NCBI RefSeq assembly: GCF_000381745.1
Contig: NZ_KB907009.1
Span: forward strand, 1 to 41,011
Origin: Psychromonas ossibalaenae ATCC BAA-1528
GTDB lineage: Bacteria; Pseudomonadota; Gammaproteobacteria; Enterobacterales; Psychromonadaceae
DNA length: 41,011 nucleotides
Reading direction: 5' to 3'
The notes under the pieces were generated by a model. The model was not told the DNA's origin. It was given only the letters and a program-made list of their open reading frames with translations, and made no database searches. The position numbers were made by a program, and so were the translations under genes. Position 1 is the first letter of the stretch. Each line of letters starts with the position of its first letter. Shown here piece after piece: positions 1 through 7,353 of this stretch.

Positions 1-373
1 AAGAAGATATGCCCAACGTTAAAGCCATAACGGGTTGGACTGCTTGAATAAAGCCGAACCATAGAATTGTTAAGTTGCAGGGAAATCTGCAAAGAACTGG
101 ATTAGCGTTGGCACTAAATAATTACTGAGGCTTATAAAGCCAAGAGCAGTAGCCATACAACATTGCATGACTACATCGCTTAAATTCAGATGGGTGACTG
201 GTGCATATTGACACCAACATTGTGATTTTTAGGTGTGTATTAACAAACAACAAATTAGCGGTTCATGTACGATTTAATACTTGGTTAAAAAACACCCAAG
301 GAAACTTGCATACCAGCTTGACCAGAACTCACTAATGGGCGACCCCATAGATGTTAGGGTATTAGGTGCGTAC
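1..373. other. Intergenic, no gene recognised
   Basis: No convincing gene, RNA or IS end is visible here. The longest open stretch that looks at all protein-like is about 50 codons on the minus strand (roughly 73-229). It encodes a hydrophobic peptide ending in a stop at 70-72 and has stops on both sides and no ribosome-binding site. It could be the relic of a decayed gene, but I cannot assign it to a family. Confidence 0.5.
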
Positions 374-1177
374 TTAGTCTGACAAATATGCATCTAATGC
401 CAATACCTCAGATTCAACACTTTGATGGATGCGCTTAATAGATTCATTATCAGCCGCGCTTCCTAATATGCAGAAAAGCGGCAAAAGGTGTTCCGGTGTT
501 GGATGATTAAACAAAGGATATGGTGCATCATCTACATAGTTTAAAAGGCTTTTGATATTACTCGTTTGTAGATTTTTGCAAACCCATTCAGTAAACAAAT
601 TTACTTTCTTTGCTCTATCAGGATCAGGTCTTTTCGTAAACAGTTCTCGCAAGTTATGACTTATCCCGCCAGAGCCTACGATCAATATATCCTGCCCGCG
701 TAAAACTCTCAGACATTGACCTAACCGATAGTGTGCTTCAGGCCCGAGCTGACTATTGATAGAAATTTGTACGATGGGAATGTCTGCTTTCGGGAAAATC
801 AATTTCATCGCTATCCAGACGCCATGATCCCAGCCTTGGCCAGCATCTAAGCGGGATTTTATTCCGCCTTCACTCAACAAAACAACAACCTTTTCTGCCA
901 GTTCAGGTGCTCCCGGTGCCGGGTAGTTAAGAGCGTACAGCGCTTCAGGAAAACCATAGTAGTCATGGATCGTAGCTGGATTCTCTCCGCTAGTGACGAC
1001 AACATCATCATGCACATCAAAATGCGCTGAAAAGATAACAATTGCTTTTGGTCTAGGAAGCGTATTACCTAACTTACTTAAAAATTTCCTTGCGGCACTC
1101 TCCTCTATTGCCATCGCTGGAGAGCCGTGTGAAACGAAGAGTAGCGGAAACAGTGTTGAATTCGATTGTGCCGTCAT
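374..1177 (-). CDS. ygiD: DODA-type extradiol dioxygenase (YgiD-like)
   Basis: Member of the class III extradiol ring-cleaving dioxygenase family related to plant 4,5-DOPA dioxygenase and E. coli YgiD; probably cytosolic, with no signal peptide. The family's metal-ligand histidines are visible: H17 (in VSHGSP), H52 (in FSAHF), H118 (in WDHGVW) and H174 (in GISHNLRE). The C-terminal signature NHPTPEHLLP is also present. The 267-residue length is normal. The start codon lies only 4 bp after the stop of the upstream glutathionyl-hydroquinone reductase gene, so the two are almost certainly cotranscribed. The ribosome-binding site is weak, suggesting translational coupling. The natural substrate is unknown; a catechol or hydroquinone-type aromatic is likely from the neighbours. 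Confidence 0.88.
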   Translation of the reverse strand: MTAQSNSTLFPLLFVSHGSPAMAIEESAARKFLSKLGNTLPRPKAIVIFSAHFDVHDDVVVTSGENPATIHDYYGFPEALYALNYPAPGAPELAEKVVVLLSEGGIKSRLDAGQGWDHGVWIAMKLIFPKADIPIVQISINSQLGPEAHYRLGQCLRVLRGQDILIVGSGGISHNLRELFTKRPDPDRAKKVNLFTEWVCKNLQTSNIKSLLNYVDDAPYPLFNHPTPEHLLPLFCILGSAADNESIKRIHQSVESEVLALDAYLSD

Positions 1178-1181
1178 AAAA

Positions 1182-2126
1182 TTATACTTCGGGCCCTACT
1201 GGTACGATCCCTGTGGGGTTTAATGCTTTGATTGAATAATAACCCTGTTTGATGTGATCAAGGTTAACTGTTTTTTCAATACCCTTAATTGATAGAATGC
1301 GTTTAACGTAGCTAAATAGGTTCGGCATACTAGCTAATGTATTACGGTTACACTTAAATAACCCGTGATAGGCCGCATCAAAACGAATCAGGGTGACAAA
1401 CACTCTGATATCAGTTTCAGAAATTGTGTTAGCAAATAAGTATTTATGACTGCCTTCTAAGCGGTCTTCAAGTTCATCCAGCATGTTAAATACTTTATGA
1501 TAAGCCTCTTCATAGGCTAACTGCGAACTTGCGAAACCCGCCTGATACACGCCGTTATTGAGATTGTCATAAACTCGTTTATTTAATGCATCGATATCTG
1601 CGGCAAATTCATCGGGGTATAGATCCAAGGTTGATCCGGTTAAATCATCAAAGGCTGTATTTAGCATGCGAATAATGTCTGCCGATTCATTGTTAACCAC
1701 AACCTTATTCACTTTATCCCAAAGAACGGGGACGGTTGCGCGCCCTGTAAAGGTTGAGTCTGCCGCTGTATATAGCTCATGCAGGTATTGATAGCCGTTA
1801 AGTGTGTCAATATCTGAACCAGGATGACCGCCAAACTGCCAACTTTGCTCTGTTAGCACAGGGTTAACAGCGCTAATGCTGATATAGTCGCTTAGCTGTT
1901 TAAGCTCTCTGACCATTAGTGTGCGTGATGCCCATGGGCAGATATAAGCAACATACAAATGATAGCGACCTTTTTCCGCTTTAAAGCCGCCAGTACCAGT
2001 CGGACCTGGTTGACCATCTTTAGTGATCCAGTTTCTAAAGCTAGAAGTTTGCCGAATAAATCGACCATCTTTATCTTTTGCCTGAACAGGCTGCCAGCTT
2101 TCAGTCCACACGCCGTTTACTAACAT
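1182..2126 (-). CDS. yqjG: Glutathionyl-hydroquinone reductase (GS-HQR)
   Basis: Xi-class glutathione transferase that reductively removes glutathione from glutathionyl-hydroquinones, a quinone-detoxification step in the cytosol. The catalytic cysteine is C63 in the motif YICPWASR, the same position as in E. coli YqjG. The N-terminal thioredoxin-like half (to about residue 165) is followed by an all-helical C-terminal half. The length of 314 residues is close to the family norm. The start is supported by an AAGGA ribosome-binding site. It is the middle gene of a three-gene minus-strand operon with the DoxX gene upstream (70 bp) and the dioxygenase downstream (4 bp). E. coli has the comparable yqjF-yqjG (DoxX-GS-HQR) pair. 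Confidence 0.93.
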   Translation of the reverse strand: MLVNGVWTESWQPVQAKDKDGRFIRQTSSFRNWITKDGQPGPTGTGGFKAEKGRYHLYVAYICPWASRTLMVRELKQLSDYISISAVNPVLTEQSWQFGGHPGSDIDTLNGYQYLHELYTAADSTFTGRATVPVLWDKVNKVVVNNESADIIRMLNTAFDDLTGSTLDLYPDEFAADIDALNKRVYDNLNNGVYQAGFASSQLAYEEAYHKVFNMLDELEDRLEGSHKYLFANTISETDIRVFVTLIRFDAAYHGLFKCNRNTLASMPNLFSYVKRILSIKGIEKTVNLDHIKQGYYSIKALNPTGIVPVGPEV

Positions 2127-2196
2127 ATTCTTTATCCTTATAGTATTTGTGAAAAAGTAACAATTTGTTCTGATTGAGGTTTGTTGGACAGATCTA

Positions 2197-2649
2197 TTAA
2201 CGGCTTTGTAACCATGACTTAATTAGATTATCCAATGAATAACGACCTGCGCCTTGAATGGCCAAAGAAACCGATGCGAACAGTAGAATTAGTGCAAATT
2301 CATAACCATTGTCGGCAAGGAAAAGACCATTTCCCCAATGTACTGTCATTGCGATAAGCATGGTAAAGGCCGTCACTGCTGCCGCTGGACGTGTTAACAA
2401 TCCGAACATAAGCGCAATACCGCCAAAAAACTCTCCACTACCTGCCAATAAGGCCATTAGCATACCCGGCTCAAAGCCAATACTTGCCATCCATTGACCC
2501 GTTCCTTCCAGACCATAACCGCCAAACCAGCCGAACAGCTTTTGAGCACCGTGAGCACTTAAAACAATCCCTAATGGAATGCGAATTGTCAGCGGTGCAA
2601 TACTCGTTGTTGTGTTTAATACAGATTTAATATTTTTAGAATTCATCAT
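2197..2649 (-). CDS. DoxX-family membrane protein
   Basis: Small integral membrane protein of 150 residues in the DoxX/YqjF/YphA family, with four predicted membrane segments. The first segment carries the family motif GxVLSAHGAQKLFGWFGG, followed by residues on either side of GSGEFFGGIALMFGL and two further hydrophobic helices. Family members are linked to quinone, thiol and aromatic-compound metabolism, but the biochemical role is not settled. The start is the first of two adjacent ATG codons, with AGGA five bases before it. It is the promoter-proximal gene of the operon with yqjG and the dioxygenase. A candidate regulator-binding motif lies about 110-130 bp upstream. Confidence 0.85.
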   Translation of the reverse strand: MMNSKNIKSVLNTTTSIAPLTIRIPLGIVLSAHGAQKLFGWFGGYGLEGTGQWMASIGFEPGMLMALLAGSGEFFGGIALMFGLLTRPAAAVTAFTMLIAMTVHWGNGLFLADNGYEFALILLFASVSLAIQGAGRYSLDNLIKSWLQSR

Positions 2650-2760
2650 TATTGTCCTATTTCAATTAACTCATTTAAGTTATGCATTACCCGTTTGTTT
2701 TGCATATTCATAATATAATTAACAACCGTGAAAGGATAAATAGAGAGATTGTTGAATAAC

Positions 2761-2781
2761 TATCAACAAAACGTTGTCAAT
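2761..2781. promoter_or_regulatory. Candidate LysR-type operator (copy 1)
   Basis: The segment TATCAACAAAACGTTG and its 3' flank recur with few changes at 3477-3497. The core is the dyad CAAC-N5-GTTG. This copy lies about 112 bp upstream of the DoxX start codon, where a LysR-type activator could bind. The motif is seen directly; the regulator assignment is inference. Confidence 0.45.
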
Positions 2782-2891
2782 CAGGGGCGAGGCAAATCAG
2801 TAAAAATAACGCTTCGATTTTAGGGGAGTTCAGTGAGCTGGCCGCATAGGCTTGAAACACTAATTTTTCAGCTGATAAGCTTTAATAAAGC

Positions 2892-2924
2892 AAAAAGCCC
2901 TACAGCTATCAAAGCTCGTAGGGC
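2892..2924 (-). terminator. Rho-independent terminator of the ABM-like gene
   Basis: Read on the minus strand, a stem GCCCTAC/GTAGGGC is extended by AGCT/AGCT with one bulged base, has a five-base loop, and is followed by TTTTT. It lies just downstream of the stop of the secreted ABM-like gene, between it and the DoxX operon. Confidence 0.75.
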
Positions 2925-2951
2925 AATAAAGGCAGGATGCATATTTGCAGG

Positions 2952-3323
2952 TTAGTTAAACGTCTTTGAATAACGTTTCATAACCATAGTAGAGCCGTCA
3001 ATATTATCGACAAATTTTTGCGCTGCCGGGTCACTCATGAATGAAGCCATAGAGGCATCAGCATCCTTCGCAGATTCCCAGTGTACAATGACAAGCCACT
3101 CTCCATTCTCCCCAGCGGCTGATTCACGTGATATGAATCCTGACTGTTTAGCAACATGTTGCTCTTCAATCGCTTTATCAATTGGAGCAAACTCACTATA
3201 TGAGACTCCCTGTTTCAGTTTTAGTGTGACAATTTCAATGACTGCTGTGTCTGATGCAAAAGCACTAGAAAGTGTAATCATCATAGTTAGCAATACTAAA
3301 GATAATCTTTTGAAATAACGCAT
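2952..3323 (-). CDS. Secreted ABM-like dimeric alpha/beta-barrel protein
   Basis: 123-residue protein with a clear Sec signal peptide: residues 1-23 are a basic start, a leucine-rich core and cleavage after SAFA. The mature part resembles the antibiotic biosynthesis monooxygenase (ABM) ferredoxin-like fold: a first strand AVIEIVTLKLKQG, a helix, ISRESAAGENGEWLVIVHWES, and a last helix with a conserved F at SFMSDP. Such proteins dimerise. Some are cofactor-free quinone-forming monooxygenases and many have no known activity. A periplasmic location is unusual for this fold. It is monocistronic, with its own terminator, and is divergent from the LysR gene, which may control it. Confidence 0.72.
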   Translation of the reverse strand: MRYFKRLSLVLLTMMITLSSAFASDTAVIEIVTLKLKQGVSYSEFAPIDKAIEEQHVAKQSGFISRESAAGENGEWLVIVHWESAKDADASMASFMSDPAAQKFVDNIDGSTMVMKRYSKTFN

Positions 3324-3476
3324 AATTAATATTTCCTCTGTTCAGTGATAATAAATAAGTTCAACTGAGTTAACTTTTTAATAGTTACCTCAAGGTGATT
3401 GGTTAATTCAGTTTGCTGCACAGGAGTAATTTACCTATGTTTAAAAACATGATAAATGCTATATTTATTGAATTAT

Positions 3477-3497
3477 TATCAACAATACGTTGCAAAT
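3477..3497. promoter_or_regulatory. Candidate LysR-type operator (copy 2), at lysR start
   Basis: TATCAACAATACGTTG matches the motif at 2761 in 15 of 16 bases and ends one base before the ATG of the LysR gene. A protein bound here would block the start region of its own gene, a common autoregulatory layout. The location right at the start codon leaves no room for a ribosome-binding site. Confidence 0.45.
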
Positions 3498-3498
3498 C

Positions 3499-4401
3499 AT
3501 GGATAAAATCGATGCAATGCGGGCCTTTTCGACAGTAGTGCAAGAGGGCTCTTTTTCTAAAGCTGCAGAAAAATTAAAACTGTCACCGCAGTTAGTGAGT
3601 AAATACGTCTCGCAGTTAGAAAGCTATTTACAAACCCGACTTCTAAACCGCACTACACGTCGAGTCAGTACAACAGAAGCAGGCCTCGCTTATTTTGAAC
3701 GATGCCAGCAAGTGCTTATTGATATAGAAGATATGGAAAACTCGCTTGGCGCCCTGCAGCAACAGCCTTCAGGAACACTGCGGATCAGCGCTCCCATGTC
3801 ATTTGGGATGCACCATTTGTCAAAAGCATTAGTTGATTTTCAAAAGCAATACCCTCTAGTCGAGGTAGACTTACAGCTAACAGATAGAAAAGTAGATATT
3901 GTTGAAGATGGTATTGACATGGCACTACGCATCGGAGAGTTGAAAAGCTCATCTTTGATTGCGAAAAAAATTGCCCCAATCCGCTTAGTCATCTGCGCTT
4001 CTCCGGATTATCTAACATCCAATGGAACACCGAATAACCCAAGCGACTTAGCTGATCATTGTTTCTTGCGCTATAGCTATACCGATAACAGTGCTAGTTT
4101 TTCTCAGTTTAATCTAAAAGCATCTGAGATTAAGTTTAAAAGTCACTTTGTCGCAAATAACGGTGATGTTTTAGTTAATGCCGCAGTTCAAGGTGGTGGT
4201 ATCACCATTCAGCCAACGTTTATCACTGGCAAACCTATATCCGAAGGAAGGTTAACGACTATTCTGGAAGAATATGAACCCGCTTCTTTAGGGCTTTATG
4301 TTGTTTATGCTCACCGGCATCATTTAGCAAGCAAAGTACGCTGCTTCATTGATTTTATCGGTGATTACTTTGGCTCTCCTCCTTATTGGGATCAGTATTG
4401 A
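3499..4401 (+). CDS. LysR-family transcriptional regulator
   Basis: 300-residue LysR-type regulator of the CrgA/DmlR-like subgroup. The winged-helix DNA-binding domain occupies residues 1-60 (FSTVVQEGSFSKAAEKL, then SKYVSQLESYLQTRLLNRTTR) and the periplasmic-binding-fold effector domain about 90-295. The ATG at 3499 is preferred because it places the family-typical MDxIDAMRAF start at residue 1. A TTG three codons upstream (3490) is an in-frame alternative. Neither has a good ribosome-binding site. It is divergent from the ABM-like gene. The repeated motif at 2761 and 3477 suggests that it controls the DoxX-yqjG-dioxygenase operon and itself, but this is inference; the inducing ligand is unknown. 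Confidence 0.9.
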   Translation: MDKIDAMRAFSTVVQEGSFSKAAEKLKLSPQLVSKYVSQLESYLQTRLLNRTTRRVSTTEAGLAYFERCQQVLIDIEDMENSLGALQQQPSGTLRISAPMSFGMHHLSKALVDFQKQYPLVEVDLQLTDRKVDIVEDGIDMALRIGELKSSSLIAKKIAPIRLVICASPDYLTSNGTPNNPSDLADHCFLRYSYTDNSASFSQFNLKASEIKFKSHFVANNGDVLVNAAVQGGGITIQPTFITGKPISEGRLTTILEEYEPASLGLYVVYAHRHHLASKVRCFIDFIGDYFGSPPYWDQY

Positions 4402-4524
4402 ACTCTGTTACAGAGGTAATGCCAACAATAAAAGTTAAACCAGACGCTTCAAGCGATAGCATACAAACAAAGTGAATCAGCTGCATGAGGTTTCAGGTTA
4501 AGCGAAACCTCTGAAGCTTACTGC

Positions 4525-5070
4525 TTAATCCAAATGCTTAATAAACTTCGCCGGTGAACCGCCTACCATAGTATCGGGCGGTACGTCTCTGGTAACCACG
4601 GAGCCGGCAGCTACAATGGATCTGGCGCCAATGGTCACTCCCTGACAGATAGACACATTGCCGCCGACCCAGACATCATCTTCTACGATAATAGGTAAAC
4701 ACTGGAATTCCCAGTTACGGCGTTTGCGGTGATCCAGCGGATGAGTAGGGGTATAAAACTGGGTGCTCGGGCCGATTAATACATTGTTGCCTATGGTGAT
4801 CGGTGCATTATCCAGCATAGTCACACCCATATTAATATAGGTGTCACGGCCCACTGAGATAGTTTTTCCGTATTCGCATAAAAACGGCGGGCAGATAATG
4901 CTGTTGTCACCAAAGGATTTTAATAACTTGTTGAAGTAGGGTTTAGCTTTAACAAACTGACGTTGATTGATACTCTGCAAAAGAGCAAATGCTTGATCAC
5001 GTAATTCATCAAATTCAGGTGCAAGGGCATCAAAATCCAGTCCCTGCTGCATTTTTTCAAATTCATTCAT
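4525..5070 (-). CDS. Maltose/galactoside O-acetyltransferase family (Maa/NodL-like)
   Basis: 181-residue left-handed beta-helix (hexapeptide-repeat) acetyltransferase that would transfer acetyl from acetyl-CoA to a sugar hydroxyl in the cytosol. The N-terminal mac domain (residues about 4-58) is followed by hexapeptide turns such as ITIGNNVLIGPS and VTIGARSIVAAGS. The catalytic histidine is H110 in TPTHPLDHRKR, aligned with H115 of LacA. The C-terminal GGSPAKFIK is typical. It lies 17 bp downstream of the HAD phosphatase gene on the same strand, so the two probably form an operon for handling a sugar or sugar phosphate. The exact substrate cannot be told from sequence. Confidence 0.88.
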   Translation of the reverse strand: MNEFEKMQQGLDFDALAPEFDELRDQAFALLQSINQRQFVKAKPYFNKLLKSFGDNSIICPPFLCEYGKTISVGRDTYINMGVTMLDNAPITIGNNVLIGPSTQFYTPTHPLDHRKRRNWEFQCLPIIVEDDVWVGGNVSICQGVTIGARSIVAAGSVVTRDVPPDTMVGGSPAKFIKHLD

Positions 5071-5087
5071 GGCTTATTACCTTTTTA

Positions 5088-5723
5088 TTATTTTACATAC
5101 ACTGCATTGTTATCCATATTGATCTGGATATCAGCCCAGTTATTAAAGGTTTTTAAAGTACCGTTTATCTGCTCGCAGTGTCCCGCATGCATAATCTGGG
5201 CAACCGACATGCCGGCATTTAAGCCGCTTTCAATGCCGGCTTGTGCATCTTCAAAGACTAAACAATTCTGAGGCTCTATATCCAGCCACTGTGCGCCTTT
5301 TAAATAGGGAGCCGGATCCGGTTTGCTCTGCAGTACATCATCAGCAGTTACCAGGATATGCGGCACAGGCAGTCCGGCTGCCTTTAATTTTGTTAAGGCG
5401 ACACGTTTTGAACTCATGGTGACGATTCCCCAGGGAACTTCGCCTAAATTTTCCAGCATGCTCTTCGCGCCGGGAACAGCAGTTACATTACGGGATAATT
5501 TTTCTTCATCAATCAGCAGCTGCGTAATTTCAGTTTTAATATCTAAATGCGGAGCATATTTTGCAATGATTACCTTGCCGTGTGTACCGTGCATCTCCGC
5601 AAAAATGGGAGCTGCATCGATTTTATGTTTATCGGCCCATGCTTCCCATAATGTTTCAACCGCAGTCGTGGTATCTACTAAGGTACCGTCTAAATCAAAT
5701 AACAATGCTTTTGTAACTAACAT
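5088..5723 (-). CDS. HAD-family sugar phosphatase (YfbT/HxpA-like)
   Basis: HAD-superfamily subfamily IA phosphatase, probably acting on a sugar or polyol phosphate. Motif I is FDLDGTLVD, with the nucleophile in the first Asp and the acid/base two residues later. Motif II is the T/S in GIVTMSS, motif III the K in LQSKPDPAPY, and motif IV VFEDAQAGIESG. The N-terminal cap sequence (AVETLWEAWADKH) resembles E. coli YfbT. The start at 5723 is chosen because AGGTG lies just upstream and MLVTKALLFDLDG is the normal family start; the reading frame extends 27 codons further upstream without a plausible start. It is first in an operon with the acetyltransferase and divergent from a DeoR regulator, its likely controller. 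Confidence 0.88.
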   Translation of the reverse strand: MLVTKALLFDLDGTLVDTTTAVETLWEAWADKHKIDAAPIFAEMHGTHGKVIIAKYAPHLDIKTEITQLLIDEEKLSRNVTAVPGAKSMLENLGEVPWGIVTMSSKRVALTKLKAAGLPVPHILVTADDVLQSKPDPAPYLKGAQWLDIEPQNCLVFEDAQAGIESGLNAGMSVAQIMHAGHCEQINGTLKTFNNWADIQINMDNNAVYVK

Positions 5724-5866
5724 ATTCACCTCTAACCCCATAACGGGCATAAACAAGCAATAAAAGATGTGTAAAAGCGCATTTTCGCGCACCAATAAAC
5801 GCATTTAACCCTAGATCTTCGTGCAAAATCAAGTAAAATTATGGAAAAAAGCGCAAAAGGCCAAAA

Positions 5867-6628
5867 ATGTTACAGCAAGAAAGACATAACAAGATATTAG
5901 ATCTGCTTAGCCAGTTAGGCAGGGTTTATGCCACCGAGCTGAGTGTGACCCTACAGGTATCTGAAGATACGATCCGCCGCGATCTTAAACAGCTCGACGA
6001 AGCCAAACTACTGCGTCGTGTACACGGTGGGGCACTGCCGCTGCAGCAGGAGTTTGATGAGTATCGCGAACGCCATGAAGAGGTGGATCCGCTGAAAAAA
6101 CGGGTGGCACTAGCTGCGATTCCATTTATTAAAGAAAACCAGACTATACTGCTGGACTCGGGCACTACTTGTCTGCAGCTGGCGATGAATCTACCCACCC
6201 ACTTTAATTTTACTGTGGTAACCCCCAGCCCGCTGGTGGCCACCAAACTGATCCATCATAATAATATTGAGCTGATTTTATTAGGCGGAAAAATATTTAA
6301 ACCTGCGGTAATGGCATTAGGCGCAACCACCAATGCCATGCTGCGCAAGATTCATTTTGATGCCTGTTTTTTAGGTATTTGCGCCCTGCATCCGAATAAA
6401 GGGCTAAGTATTAATAACCTTGACGAAGCGGAAACATTAGCCACCATTATTGAGCAGTCAGAAAAGGTTATTGCTTTAGGTTCATCACTAAAACTTGGCA
6501 AGATGGCCACGCATAAAGTCTGTGACAGTAATAAGCTGGATCTTTTGGTGACGGACTCAAACTCGGATCAACATATTTTAAATCTATTAAAAGAAAAAGG
6601 TGTGCAGATCGAAATTTGTTCTGATTAA
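5867..6628 (+). CDS. DeoR-family transcriptional repressor
   Basis: 253-residue DeoR/GlpR-type regulator. The N-terminal helix-turn-helix spans residues about 4-57 (ERHNKILDLLSQLGRV, SEDTIRRDLKQLDEAKLLRRVHGGA). The C-terminal effector domain is of the ribose-5-phosphate-isomerase-like fold, with the sugar-phosphate-binding signatures LDSGTTCLQLA and LLGG. AAAGG lies six bases before the ATG. It is divergent from the HAD phosphatase/acetyltransferase operon with a 143-bp shared intergenic region, so it probably represses that operon until a sugar phosphate binds. The intergenic region holds two copies of a GCGCA(A/T)(A/T)(A/T) element (near 5776 and 5851) that could be operator half-sites; this is tentative. 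Confidence 0.92.
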   Translation: MLQQERHNKILDLLSQLGRVYATELSVTLQVSEDTIRRDLKQLDEAKLLRRVHGGALPLQQEFDEYRERHEEVDPLKKRVALAAIPFIKENQTILLDSGTTCLQLAMNLPTHFNFTVVTPSPLVATKLIHHNNIELILLGGKIFKPAVMALGATTNAMLRKIHFDACFLGICALHPNKGLSINNLDEAETLATIIEQSEKVIALGSSLKLGKMATHKVCDSNKLDLLVTDSNSDQHILNLLKEKGVQIEICSD

Positions 6629-6653
6629 TAAAAAGTAAAGGTTTAAGGAAATA

Positions 6654-7091
6654 ATGGCAAAAAACTCCCAACAAGAAGCTTTGCTGACTGAGCAGCGGAT
6701 TCACCAGGCAATCATTGATATATTTATGGAGCAGGGCTGGCAGGCGGTTACCTATGGTTCGCTGGCAAAGCATACTGGTTTGTCCCGCGGCGGTGTGCAG
6801 CGCATTGTTCCGAATAAGGAAGCCATGTTAAATGCTTTTCAGGGACAAATATTTCAGTCTGTTGCTGGCAGATTAGATTTTACAACCTCGGCTGCGCTAT
6901 TTAAGAGCTGGAATGAGGCGCTTGATAATGCGCAGTTTAGACATTGTATAAAATATCTAATCACCGCAGTCAATGCCGACTGTGGCGGTAAACAAAAAGC
7001 TAAAGCGGGGTTGGACAAGCTGGCGGACATGGCTGGTAAAGACAACATGCATAGTTTATTAGGTATTGCTATTTACCGCTTATTAGATTAA
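6654..7091 (+). CDS. TetR-like transcriptional regulator (short)
   Basis: 145-residue protein whose first 60 residues fit a TetR/AcrR helix-turn-helix: an initial helix with AIIDIFMEQGWQAVTYGSLAKHTGLSRGG followed by a recognition helix and KEAMLNAFQG. The C-terminal ligand-binding part is short, since TetR proteins usually run to about 190 residues. It may be a compact lineage rather than a truncation: the end is cleanly followed by non-coding DNA and no downstream continuation is visible. It begins 25 bp after the DeoR gene and is probably cotranscribed with it. Its target and ligand are unknown. Confidence 0.7.
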   Translation: MAKNSQQEALLTEQRIHQAIIDIFMEQGWQAVTYGSLAKHTGLSRGGVQRIVPNKEAMLNAFQGQIFQSVAGRLDFTTSAALFKSWNEALDNAQFRHCIKYLITAVNADCGGKQKAKAGLDKLADMAGKDNMHSLLGIAIYRLLD

Positions 7092-7353
7092 TTCCCTCTT
7101 AATAATAAGGTATTTACTGCTTATTTCCAAAAGTACAGAAGCGCTGTCACATTTATTAAACTGAAATATTTCAAATTAGAAATCAGTTATCTAGCTCTAA
7201 TGTAAAAGATAAATAATCGTCTAAGCTTGCTTTGTTATCATTACAACTGGAATGCTTATGGAAAAAATACCAGCTTTGACACCGGCATCACTCAGGTACT
7301 GCATATCAGCTTTTTCTTTTTTCTCTTTCTGTACAGTCTGACTGGAGTGAATT

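Noticed and set aside
1..60. GCCCAAC and GTTGGAC near the left edge, resembling integron attC core sites
   Set aside because: The spacing (about 20 bases) is too short for an attC site, no second pair of inner sites is present, and there is no integrase or cassette structure.
73..229. Protein-like open stretch of about 50 codons on the minus strand
   Set aside because: Stops on both sides, no ribosome-binding site and no recognisable family; kept only as a note on the intergenic entry.
7258..7341. 27-codon open frame ending 12 bp before the hybrid kinase
   Set aside because: Weak ribosome-binding site and a low-complexity Phe/Ser-rich end; could be a leader peptide but nothing supports it.
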